Shown here one piece after another: positions 51,870 to 59,550 of a stretch of DNA of 64,000 nucleotides (position 1 is its first letter; each line of letters opens with the position of its first letter). Both the position numbers and the translations under genes were made by a program. Source of the DNA: Parapontixanthobacter aurantiacus (lineage in GTDB: Bacteria > Pseudomonadota > Alphaproteobacteria > Sphingomonadales > Sphingomonadaceae); the NCBI RefSeq assembly GCF_009827635.1, contig NZ_WTYW01000004.1:62001-126000 (forward strand). The letters are read 5' to 3'. Below the pieces are notes generated by a model. That model made no database searches. It worked only from the letters and a program-made list of their open reading frames with translations, and was not told where the DNA came from.

Positions 51870-52732
51870 GCAAGCGGGCAAAGCAGATCGAGATCGAGGG
51901 TGGCAAGGGAAAACCGCTCGCGTGACTTTCCTTCGAACCGCTCGCCATCGACCATCAGGGGAATGGGGCTGTCGTCTTCGCTCGCGCAGGTGATAGCGGC
52001 AACGGGTTCGAGATCGTCATGCGGTCCGTCGCGGAAATTATGCTTCAGGATGGCAAGCCCCTGTCCGAGAAAGTCGCCGACCGTATCGGCGGTATACCCT
52101 TGGATCCGAATGCCCGAAGGCATCGGCGACAAGCGAACGCCGGCATAGCCATCTTCCTTGCCGCAAGCCGGATCGCGCAACAGAATCTTCGGCCCGCCCC
52201 AGCTTTCCGCAATCGCTTCCGCCGCCTCGCTCGCCGCGTCGGTAAAGTCGTTGTCGCGCAAGTCCTCGCGCACATCGGCCCATTTCGCACCCGGCCCCGC
52301 CAGCACTTCGGACAGACCGAAGACCGAACTGCCTCTGACGCACCGGATGCGGCAGGGTTCGAACTGGCCGTTCATGTACCGTTGCACGATGTCGCGGCTG
52401 TCGCATTCGTCGTAGAGCCTGTGGCAAAGCAGGTTCGCCGTGCCGCCGGGCAGGGCAAGCAGCGCGCCGCCCCAGCCTTCCAGTTCGCGCGTCGCATAGT
52501 TGAGCGAGCCGTCGCCGCCATGCACGACGAAGTGATCGACCCCCGCCCGCTCCAGGTCGCCGCGGCTGGGCTGACCATCGGCCTTGCAGTCAATGACGTT
52601 TACGGCATCGGCATTGCCTTCGCCCAGCATGGTGCGCAATTCGGCGATCAGCTCTTCCTGATGGCTCCCGCTTGTCTCGTTCACCATCAGCCAGCGTCTT
52701 CGCGATCGGTTCGCAGGCTCTCCCATATGCAT
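51866..52732 (-). CDS. diacylglycerol/sphingosine kinase-like protein
   Basis: 288 residues with the DAG-kinase catalytic signature: DHFVVHGGDGSLNYATRELEGWGGALLALPGGTANLLCHRLYD (GGDG nucleotide loop and PGGTAN), and a C-terminal beta domain. The N-terminal MHMGEPANRSRRRWLMVNETSG aligns with the family's first strand. In sphingomonads such enzymes may act on lipid or sphingolipid substrates (inference). Coupled by ATGA to the phosphoesterase gene, a kinase-phosphatase-like pairing. Confidence 0.86.
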   Translation of the reverse strand: MHMGEPANRSRRRWLMVNETSGSHQEELIAELRTMLGEGNADAVNVIDCKADGQPSRGDLERAGVDHFVVHGGDGSLNYATRELEGWGGALLALPGGTANLLCHRLYDECDSRDIVQRYMNGQFEPCRIRCVRGSSVFGLSEVLAGPGAKWADVREDLRDNDFTDAASEAAEAIAESWGGPKILLRDPACGKEDGYAGVRLSPMPSGIRIQGYTADTVGDFLGQGLAILKHNFRDGPHDDLEPVAAITCASEDDSPIPLMVDGERFEGKSRERFSLATLDLDLLCPLA

Positions 52733-52792
52733 GACAGCGCGGCGAATATGCGAACGTTCCCGCGCAGCATCCCTTATTTCAGCCGTGGATTC

Positions 52793-53065
52793 TCAGCCGT
52801 CGTTCCAGACTACAAAAATGAAGGTCGCGCCGTTCAGCATCGCATAGATGCCGTATGCGATGCCAGCGGCACCATGCCCCTCGCTCGTGAGGACCATCGC
52901 CGAGACCAGCAGGATGAACTCGAGGATGAGGCTGCCGCGCCCGCCATTGTCGCGCAGGAATCGCGGAACGTGGCGAAGCGCGGGATGGCCGCTTGCGAGA
53001 AACGCCTTGAGAATCGCAAAATTACCGATTCCGAGGAGAAACAGGGCGATTATTGCGACCGACAA
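52793..53065 (-). CDS. small membrane protein of unknown function
   Basis: 90 residues, three hydrophobic stretches (about 3-22, 45-62 and 65-85) separated by a polar loop with RHVPRFLRDNGG. No family recognised. It starts at 53065, reading in the same direction as the lipid-kinase-like gene, which begins 60 bases beyond its stop. The 191 bases to the UrcA gene hold the divergent promoters and the UrcA Shine-Dalgarno. Confidence 0.68.
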   Translation of the reverse strand: MSVAIIALFLLGIGNFAILKAFLASGHPALRHVPRFLRDNGGRGSLILEFILLVSAMVLTSEGHGAAGIAYGIYAMLNGATFIFVVWNDG

Positions 53066-53256
53066 GCGTCGAACCTCATCTTTGGTCGATGGCGATTGGC
53101 TGTTCGTCCGGTCATTTCGTCCATTTGTCCAATCGACTGTCCGCCGGTCGACGGCGTGATGCGCGTGCCTTCGATCCCGCTACTTTCATAACTGCGAACA
53201 ACGCCCGGCCCAAGTCCCCGAGGGTTCGGATAAACGATACAGATATGGAGGATTTT

Positions 53257-53565
53257 ATGAAGACAGCATTTACCCTTTTCGCCGCCGCCAGCGCCCTTGC
53301 CGTTGCCATGCCCGCTTCGGCGCAGATGGTCGAACAGGCGCAGATCGAAGTCGAATACACCGACCTGAACCTCGCATCGCAGAAAGGTCAGGACCGGCTC
53401 GAACGCCGCCTGAAGAAAGCCGCGCGTGAAGTCTGCGGCCTCGACCAGCAGCGCACCGGCAGCCGGATCGTCGATCAGAAAACACAGGCTTGCTACAAGA
53501 TGGCCATGGCGACCGCGATGGAGCGGCATGCCGCCCTCGTGGCCGATCACCGTTTGGGCGGCTGA
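53257..53565 (+). CDS. UrcA family periplasmic protein
   Basis: 102 residues: a signal peptide (MKTAFTLFAAASALAVAMPASAQ, cleavage after ASA) and a mature UrcA domain with VEYTDLNLASQKGQDRLERRLKKAAREVCG and two cysteines spaced for a disulfide (C near 61 and 81). Start at the ATG at 53257, with GGAGG seven bases upstream; an ATG at 53245 is in frame. Function unknown, family mostly in sphingomonads. A strong terminator follows. Confidence 0.88.
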   Translation: MKTAFTLFAAASALAVAMPASAQMVEQAQIEVEYTDLNLASQKGQDRLERRLKKAAREVCGLDQQRTGSRIVDQKTQACYKMAMATAMERHAALVADHRLGG

Positions 53566-53581
53566 ATTTCCCGGCTAGCCC

Positions 53582-53624
53582 GAACCCCGGCCGGCCCAGT
53601 CCCCCGGCCGGGGTTCATCTTTTC
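53582..53624 (+). terminator. Rho-independent terminator of the UrcA gene
   Basis: A perfect 13-bp hairpin: AACCCCGGCCGG (53583-53594) pairs with CCGGCCGGGGTT (53604-53615), extended by an outer G-C pair, around a nine-base loop; TCTTTT follows. One of the most stable stems in the window. Confidence 0.88.
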
Positions 53625-53693
53625 CGCTTCGTGAAAGCACGCGACAGGCCAAAGCATTTTCCTACATGTTCGCGAAGTGTTCTTCTCACGCGC

Positions 53694-53939
53694 ATGTCAT
53701 CGATTCGCCTGCGCACCATCTCCGATTTTCAGGGCCACGCCATCATGGTGCAGGCCCATTGCACCGCCTGCGGACACAAGTCCGAATTGCATCCGGTGGC
53801 TTTGCGAAAACATTGCGCGAAGACGGGCGTCGGCCTCCTCGTGCACCATGTCGAGCGCCGGTTGCGCTGCGGCGTATGCAAGGAACGACGCGCACATATC
53901 TATCCAGGCCGCTCCATGCCGGAAGAGAGCCACGGCTGA
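53694..53939 (+). CDS. small zinc-ribbon-like protein of unknown function
   Basis: 81 residues from the ATG at 53694 (MSSIRLRTISDF). Two Cys pairs, CTACG near 24-28 and CGVC near 58-61, are spaced as in a zinc ribbon, with a helical basic middle (HVERRLRCG). No membrane segment. The family is not recognised; a DNA- or RNA-binding or metal-sensing role is only possible. Weakly supported as a gene because of its size, but the paired CxxC motifs argue for it. Confidence 0.62.
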   Translation: MSSIRLRTISDFQGHAIMVQAHCTACGHKSELHPVALRKHCAKTGVGLLVHHVERRLRCGVCKERRAHIYPGRSMPEESHG

Positions 53940-54060
53940 CCCGAGCGGCGCCTCGTCAGTGCCTTACTTCCGAAAGCTCGGACGGACATTCAACTTCAAC
54001 GATTATTGCAGCCTTGGCTGTGCAATGTTCGCACTCGATAGTTGCTGAACGAAATTAGGT

Positions 54061-54513
54061 CTATGGACCGATCATCTCCATTTGGTACACAATTGTCATC
54101 GTCCAGCGCCCTTCGGTCGGATTGCCCTGCTCATCGATTGCGGGTTCGAACCGAGCATGCGTCGCAAGACCATCACACGCTGCCTGATCAAGTATTGCGT
54201 GGCCGCTTGAATCAATCACGTCGCAATCGGAAGTCCGGCCGGTCGGATCGATGGTCAACCTGACCTTCACTCTACCTTGCTGCCCGAGCCTGATCGCTTC
54301 GGATGGGTAGTCCATGATAATCGCCATAGCAGTTGCATTGTAGTCGATCGGACGCGCCCCCGAAGGGCCCATGCGCTGCGTCTGGCTGCCTTTGTCGATA
54401 ATATCCTTACCCGTAGCGGATTCGTCCGCTAGCGCCGCAGCGCCCAATGCTGCGCTGAGAACGCCCAAGCTTACCGCCGTGCCAATTTGGAAAATCGATT
54501 TAGGTCGCATCAT
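54061..54513 (-). CDS. exported TonB C-terminal domain protein
   Basis: 150 residues: a signal peptide (about 8-29, ending AALADES) and a TonB-C domain with DYPSEAIRLGQQGRVKVRLTIDPTGRTSDCDVIDSSGHAILDQAACD. It lacks the Pro-rich spacer and the membrane anchor of energy-transducing TonB, so it is probably a free periplasmic protein. Nearby, ARFEPAIDEQGNPTEG closes the domain. Function unknown. Separated from the convergent zinc-ribbon-like gene by about 120 bases without a clear feature. Confidence 0.86.
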   Translation of the reverse strand: MMRPKSIFQIGTAVSLGVLSAALGAAALADESATGKDIIDKGSQTQRMGPSGARPIDYNATAMAIIMDYPSEAIRLGQQGRVKVRLTIDPTGRTSDCDVIDSSGHAILDQAACDGLATHARFEPAIDEQGNPTEGRWTMTIVYQMEMIGP

Positions 54514-54521
54514 AACCCCCC

Positions 54522-56324
54522 TCAGCTACGATAGAGACCGTCGAGCCGGTCGCCGTAGCGCTCCTTAATCTTGTGCCGCCTGATCTTCATGCTCGGGGTC
54601 ATTTCCCCGTTTTCGATCGAAAACGGTTCGTCGGCGAAGGTGAACTGCCGCACCTTCTCGGTAATCGAGAGGTCCTGGTTCACCCGGTCGACCGCGGCGC
54701 GCACGGCGTTCTTGAAAGCGGGAAGATCTTGCAACTGCTTGCAGTCGAACTCCTTGCCCTGCGCCCGGCACCATTCGAGCTGCCACTCGGCATCCGGCAC
54801 GATCAGCCCGACGACGTAGGGACGCCGGTCGCCCGAGACCATCGCCTGCGCGATCTCGGGTTGCAGCGTCAGCATCCCCTCGAGCTTCTGCGGCGCGACA
54901 TTGTCGCCCTTGTCGTTGACGATCATGTCCTTCTTGCGATCGGTGATGACGATCCGGCCCTTCTCGTCGAGATGGCCGATATCGCCCGTATGCAGCCAGC
55001 CGTCCTGGATGGTGCGCTGCGTTTCCGCTTCGTTGCGCCAATAGCCCTGCATGACGAGTTCGCCGCGGCACAGGATTTCACCATCCTCAGCAATCCGCAC
55101 CTCGACCCCCTTCATCGGCGGCCCGACAGTGTCCATGCCGATACTGGCGCGCGGGCGATTGCAGCTGATGACCGGACCGGCCTCGGTCTGGCCATAGCCT
55201 TGCAGCATAGTGAGGCCCATCGCGTCGAAGAACAGCCCGACCTCGGGATTGAGCGGCGCGCCGCCCGACACCATCGCCTTGATCCGACCCCCGAATTTCT
55301 GCCTGATCTTCGGGCGCAGCGCCTTGTCGAGCACGAAGTCCATCGGCCGGTCGGCAAGGCGGACGCGGCCATCCTGCTTGCGCTCTCCGATCTCGAGCGC
55401 GCGGTCCATCATGAAATTGGCGAGCTTGCCCTGCTTTGCCACCTGTTTCATGATCCGCGTACGCAGCACCTCGAACAGGCGGGGGACGACCACCATCAGC
55501 GTGGGCCGGACTTCCTCGATATTGCCCGCGAGTTTCTCCAGCCCTTCGGAATAATAGATTTCCGCCCCCACCCCGATCGGCAGGAATTGGCCGCCGGAAT
55601 GTTCATAGGCGTGGGAGAGCGGGAGGAAGGACAGGAACCGCTCGTCCTCGATCCCGAAGTCCTCGTTCAGGATTTCCGCCGCGCCCGCGACGTTGCACAG
55701 GATGGCGCCGTGATGCTGCTTGACGCCGCGCGGGGCGCCGCCCGTGCCGCTGGTATAGATGATGCAGGCGGTGTCGTTTCGCCCGATACTCGCGATCCGC
55801 TCTTCCGCAGCCGCCCGGGCTGCCTCGGCATCGCCTTCGAGCATCGCGTCCCAACTGTGATATTCGAAGCCGCTCGACTGCTTGCGGTGCAGGTCCTCAA
55901 TCCCGATGACGTGCTCGGTGACGCCGCTCGCCTGCAAGGCTCCGTGAAGCGGTCCGAGCAGCTTTTCGGTGGAGACGATCGCCGCGCGTGCCCCCGAATT
56001 GTCGAGGATGTGGACGTGGTCGCGCTCGGTATTGGTGATGTAGGTCGGCACGGTGATGCATCCCGCCGCCATGATCGCGAGGTCGGCGATGCACCATTCG
56101 GGCCGGTTCTCGCTGACGAGGACGACGCGGTCGCCATCGCCAAGGCCCAGCTTCCGCAAGTTCTCCGCCAGAAGACAGACCCGTTCCGCCGTTTCGCCCC
56201 AGCTTATCGTCTGCCATTCGCCGTTGCGCTTGGCACCCAAAAAGGGGCGGTCGGCGCGGGCATCGGCGCGTTTGAAGAACAACTCGACCAGATTGTTTGC
56301 CGTGTCGATATCATCGAGGACCAT
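54522..56324 (-). CDS. long-chain fatty-acid-CoA ligase (AMP-binding)
   Basis: 600 residues of the ANL superfamily. Seen: the AMP-binding P-loop IIYTSGTGGAPRGVK, the VRPTLMVVVPRLFEVLRTRI segment typical of long-chain ligases, TMLQGYGQTEAGPVIS, and the hinge region HTGDIGHLDEKGRIVITDRKKDMIVNDKGDNVAPQKLE. It activates fatty acids for beta-oxidation or lipid synthesis; with the acyl-CoA dehydrogenase far left, it may serve fatty-acid breakdown (inference). The gene stands in a minus-strand run, 8 bases from the TonB-C gene start. Confidence 0.95.
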   Translation of the reverse strand: MVLDDIDTANNLVELFFKRADARADRPFLGAKRNGEWQTISWGETAERVCLLAENLRKLGLGDGDRVVLVSENRPEWCIADLAIMAAGCITVPTYITNTERDHVHILDNSGARAAIVSTEKLLGPLHGALQASGVTEHVIGIEDLHRKQSSGFEYHSWDAMLEGDAEAARAAAEERIASIGRNDTACIIYTSGTGGAPRGVKQHHGAILCNVAGAAEILNEDFGIEDERFLSFLPLSHAYEHSGGQFLPIGVGAEIYYSEGLEKLAGNIEEVRPTLMVVVPRLFEVLRTRIMKQVAKQGKLANFMMDRALEIGERKQDGRVRLADRPMDFVLDKALRPKIRQKFGGRIKAMVSGGAPLNPEVGLFFDAMGLTMLQGYGQTEAGPVISCNRPRASIGMDTVGPPMKGVEVRIAEDGEILCRGELVMQGYWRNEAETQRTIQDGWLHTGDIGHLDEKGRIVITDRKKDMIVNDKGDNVAPQKLEGMLTLQPEIAQAMVSGDRRPYVVGLIVPDAEWQLEWCRAQGKEFDCKQLQDLPAFKNAVRAAVDRVNQDLSITEKVRQFTFADEPFSIENGEMTPSMKIRRHKIKERYGDRLDGLYRS

Positions 56325-56383
56325 GCGTGGCGCTCTCCCATTGCCCGCAAATCGAATTGCCGCGGGTCTTGAGGTTTGTTTAG

Positions 56384-56404
56384 GCCGCGAAGCCCCCTCG
56401 CGGC
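56384..56404 (-). other. GC-rich hairpin downstream of the gamma-glutamyltransferase gene
   Basis: GCCGCGA (56384-56390) pairs with TCGCGGC (56398-56404) around a seven-base loop, ten bases past the ggt stop. There is no T-run after it on the minus strand, so it may not terminate by itself; it could be a pausing or stabilising stem. Confidence 0.4.
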
Positions 56405-56413
56405 AAGTCGTCC

Positions 56414-58144
56414 CTATTCCTGCGTTTCGAGCAATCCGTCGAGCCGCGGATCGCGCGCCGCGACCCAGCCAGTTTGCGTGCGATAAACGCCGCCAGCCTT
56501 CAGTGGCGGACTGGCGGTTGCGATGTCGTCATGGCCGAGCGCCGCGAACGCCGCCTTGCGGTCCGCCAGCCAGCTGCTCTCTTCCAGAAGGAGGCGGTCC
56601 CCGAACGCCATGATGAAGGGCAGGCCGAGCGCATCTTCGATGTCCAGACCGAAATCGATGATGCCGATGATGCTGCGCGCGGTCTGCACCGGGATGGTGC
56701 TGCCGCCGGCCGCGCCGATCGCGAGAACCGGCTCACCCTGCGGATCGTAGACGACCATCGGAGCCATCGAACTGCGCGGGCGCTTGCCGCCCTCGACACG
56801 GTTCGCGACCGGCACTCCGTCGCGCATCGGCGAGAAGCTGAAATCGGTCAGTTCGTTATTGAGGAAGAAACCGCCATAAGTGAGGCCCGAGCCGAACGGC
56901 CCCTCGATGGTCGAGGTGTAGCTGACCATCGCGCCTTCCGCATCGACGACGGCGAAATGGGACGTGCCATTCTCCGGCGGTTCGTCGCCGTCGCTTGCCA
57001 CCGTGACGACGCCGCGAGGCCGCCCGGCGGCGACGTCATCGAGCGCGGTATCGGGCGAGATGAGCGCGCTGCGCTCGGCCAGATAATCGCGCGCCACCAG
57101 TCCCCTCACCGGCACGGACACGAAATCGGCGTCGGCGGCGTAGAGTTCGCGGTCGGCATAGGCGAGCCGCTGCGATTCGACGAACAAATGCCAGGTCACC
57201 GGGTTGTCCGCGCCCAGTGCAGCGAGGTCGAAGCGTTCGAGTTGCCCCAAAATCTGGATCACCGCGATCCCTCCCGACGATGGCGGTCCCATTCCGCAAA
57301 TCCGGTAGTCGCGATAGGAACCGCAGACCGCATTACGCATGGGCGCTTCGTAAGACGTCACATCGTCCCGCGTCATGCCAATTCCGCCGGGAGTCGCGGC
57401 GGCGACCGTCGCGGCGAGTTTATCGGCATATTGTCCCTTGTAGAAATGGTCAGGACCGAGCGCGGCAATCCGCTCCAGCGTTTCGGCAAGCGCGGGATTG
57501 ACGATGCGCGTGCCAGCCGCGACCGGCGCGCCATCGGCGGTGTAATAGAGCGAGCGCCCGAACTCGGTGACGCCGGCCCGATCGATCTGTCCCTCCAGCG
57601 ACTGGTGAAGCCGCCGGTTCGCAAGGAAGCCGTCACGGGCAAGCACGATAGCGGGCTGGAACAGCTCTTCCCAGGCCAATGAACCGTTTGCCGCGTGAGC
57701 CTTTGCCGCCAGCGCGATGTTGCCCGGAACGCCGACGCTGAGGCCGGTCGTCACCACTTCGCGATAGGATAGCGGGTCGCCTTCTTTCCCGAGAAACCAG
57801 TTCGGCCCGGCGGCTGCCGGGGCGGTTTCGCGGCCATCGAAAGTCACGACCGTGCCGTCCGCGCTTCCGTGAACGAGAAAGCCGCCGCCGCCTATGCCGG
57901 AGGATTGCGGCTCGACCACCGTCAGGGCGAGCATTACCGCGATGGCTGCATCCGTGGCGTTTCCGCCCTTTGCGAGGATTGCTTCGCCCGCGGCCTGTGC
58001 GCGCGGGTCGGCGGCGCTGACGGCGCCGGTCCTCGCTTGGGCCTGTGGCGGCGAAAGGGCAGGCTCACCCGGTTTTTCGAGAGTGGCGCAGCCCGACAGG
58101 ACAAGCGCGGCGGGCAGCGCGATAAGCAACGGTCGCATCGTCAT
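56414..58144 (-). CDS. ggt: gamma-glutamyltransferase, predicted lipoprotein
   Basis: 576-residue Ntn hydrolase precursor that cleaves itself before a Thr and then transfers or hydrolyses gamma-glutamyl groups, for example of glutathione. A lipobox LVLSGC puts the mature N-terminal Cys near residue 19, anchoring it to a membrane. The self-cleavage region reads ENGTSHFAVVDAEG (Thr near 393, with a following Ser instead of the frequent Thr). Downstream PRSSMAPMVV and AAGGSTI bind the substrate. Start at 58144 or at the ATG six bases later. pyrD lies nine bases upstream. Confidence 0.94.
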   Translation of the reverse strand: MTMRPLLIALPAALVLSGCATLEKPGEPALSPPQAQARTGAVSAADPRAQAAGEAILAKGGNATDAAIAVMLALTVVEPQSSGIGGGGFLVHGSADGTVVTFDGRETAPAAAGPNWFLGKEGDPLSYREVVTTGLSVGVPGNIALAAKAHAANGSLAWEELFQPAIVLARDGFLANRRLHQSLEGQIDRAGVTEFGRSLYYTADGAPVAAGTRIVNPALAETLERIAALGPDHFYKGQYADKLAATVAAATPGGIGMTRDDVTSYEAPMRNAVCGSYRDYRICGMGPPSSGGIAVIQILGQLERFDLAALGADNPVTWHLFVESQRLAYADRELYAADADFVSVPVRGLVARDYLAERSALISPDTALDDVAAGRPRGVVTVASDGDEPPENGTSHFAVVDAEGAMVSYTSTIEGPFGSGLTYGGFFLNNELTDFSFSPMRDGVPVANRVEGGKRPRSSMAPMVVYDPQGEPVLAIGAAGGSTIPVQTARSIIGIIDFGLDIEDALGLPFIMAFGDRLLLEESSWLADRKAAFAALGHDDIATASPPLKAGGVYRTQTGWVAARDPRLDGLLETQE

Positions 58145-58153
58145 GCCGTCCGG

Positions 58154-59188
58154 CTACTCGGTCCCGACCGCTTCTTCAATGCTCGCAAACCCGTCGCGCC
58201 GCATGAGGTCTTCGAGCTGCTTGACGATCCGGCGGGCGAGGCCGGGCCCCTCGTAGATGAGCGCGCTGTAAAGCTGGACGAGGCTCGCCCCGGCACGAAT
58301 ACGCTGCCAGGCATCCTCTGCACTCGCAATGCCGCCGACCCCGATCAGGGGGAGCGCCTCGCCTGTCGCCGTGCGAAAGTCGCGCAGTCGGGTAAGCGCG
58401 AAATCGCGCAATGGCGCACCGGAAAGGCCGCCCGCCTCACTGCGATTGCCGCTTTGCAAAGCGGGGCGCGAAATGGTCGTATTGCTGACGATCAAGGCAT
58501 CCAGCCCCTTGTCGATCGCGATGCGGGCGATGGCATCGACATCCGCCGGTTCGAGATCGGGCGCGACCTTCAGGAAAACGGGCGGGGCGGCAGTTGCTCG
58601 CTCGCGCGCTTCGCTGACCGCGTCGAGCAGCGCGACGAGCGCGCCTTCGTCCTGCAAGGCGCGCAGCCCCGGCGTGTTGGGGCTGGAGATGTTGACGACG
58701 AGATAGGATGCGAGCGGCGCCATCATTTCCGCGAGCACGGCGTAGTCGGTAATGCGATCCGCGGAATCCTTGTTCGCGCCGATATTGACGCCGACGATGC
58801 CGCCCTTCTCGCTACGCGCGGCAAGGCGTTTGCGGGCGACCGCAGCCCCGTCATTGTTGAACCCCATGCGATTGATGACGCCGTGATCTTCCTTCAGCCG
58901 AAACAGCCGCGGCTTCGGATTGCCCGCCTGCGGCAGGGGCGTGATCGAGCCGATCTCGGTAAAGCCGAAGCCGAGACCGAGCAGCGCGTCGGGCACTTCC
59001 GCATTCTTGTCGACCCCGGCGGCCACCCCGACCGGATTGGGAAAGTCGATCCCCGCCACGCGAATCGCCAGCGGTCCGGGCCGCGATCGGGGCAGGGCAG
59101 GCGCAAGGGCCAGTCCGCGAATCGTGAGGCGATGTGCCCGTTCTGGTTCGATTGCGAAGAGAAGCGGGCGGGCGATGTCGAACAGCAT
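58154..59188 (-). CDS. pyrD: dihydroorotate dehydrogenase (quinone), class 2
   Basis: 344-residue FMN enzyme of pyrimidine synthesis that passes electrons to the quinone pool. Seen: the N-terminal amphipathic helix LFDIARPLLFAIEPERAHRLTI for membrane contact, FPNPVGVAAGVDKNAE, GSITPLPQAGNPKPRLFR, VVNISSPNTPGLR with the catalytic Ser and APPVFLKVAPDL, and IGVGGIASAEDAWQRIRAGASLVQLYSALIYEGPG. Closely followed by ggt (9 bases). Shares an operon with it. Confidence 0.97.
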   Translation of the reverse strand: MLFDIARPLLFAIEPERAHRLTIRGLALAPALPRSRPGPLAIRVAGIDFPNPVGVAAGVDKNAEVPDALLGLGFGFTEIGSITPLPQAGNPKPRLFRLKEDHGVINRMGFNNDGAAVARKRLAARSEKGGIVGVNIGANKDSADRITDYAVLAEMMAPLASYLVVNISSPNTPGLRALQDEGALVALLDAVSEARERATAAPPVFLKVAPDLEPADVDAIARIAIDKGLDALIVSNTTISRPALQSGNRSEAGGLSGAPLRDFALTRLRDFRTATGEALPLIGVGGIASAEDAWQRIRAGASLVQLYSALIYEGPGLARRIVKQLEDLMRRDGFASIEEAVGTE

Positions 59189-59550
59189 GACGGTGCTCTT
59201 ACCTGCCCAAAAAGCCCTGCGTCGAGCGGTTTTCCTCGGGTTCCTCGAATCGTCGCGAGCGTATCAGATTGAAACAATAAGAGCGAAAGAGGGGGGTGCG
59301 TGTCGTATCCTTACAATCGCTGTGTCAGAAACTTGCTAGGGACAAACTGCGACCCGAAGAGCTCGAGCATCCATGTTCCGAGTTCTTAGACTTTTGAGGC
59401 GGCTTCCCGGTTTCGGGAAGTCGCCCATTTCTTTTCGAGGGTTGAGCTTTTTCATCGCGTGGCGGTTGCTCCCCGCAGGGCAGGGGTGGCTTTTCCTCGC
59501 GGCAGCGGCCACATAATCCGGCAATGTTTCAATCATGCCGGAGTAAGCCG
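59189..59550. other. 362-base gene-free region between pyrD and the DUF885 gene, with a long hairpin
   Basis: It should hold the divergent promoters of pyrD and the DUF885 gene. The one clear structure is a 12-bp stem with one G-T wobble: GGCGGCTTCCCG (59398-59409) and CGGGAAGTCGCC (59414-59425), a four-base loop GTTT, then CATTTCTTTT on the plus strand. It resembles the end of a short plus-strand RNA. I could not define a promoter for one. Confidence 0.55.

Noticed and set aside
59269-59311. TTGAAA and TATCCT as a promoter for a small RNA
   Set aside because: The spacing between the two boxes is 31 bases, far from the usual 16-18.
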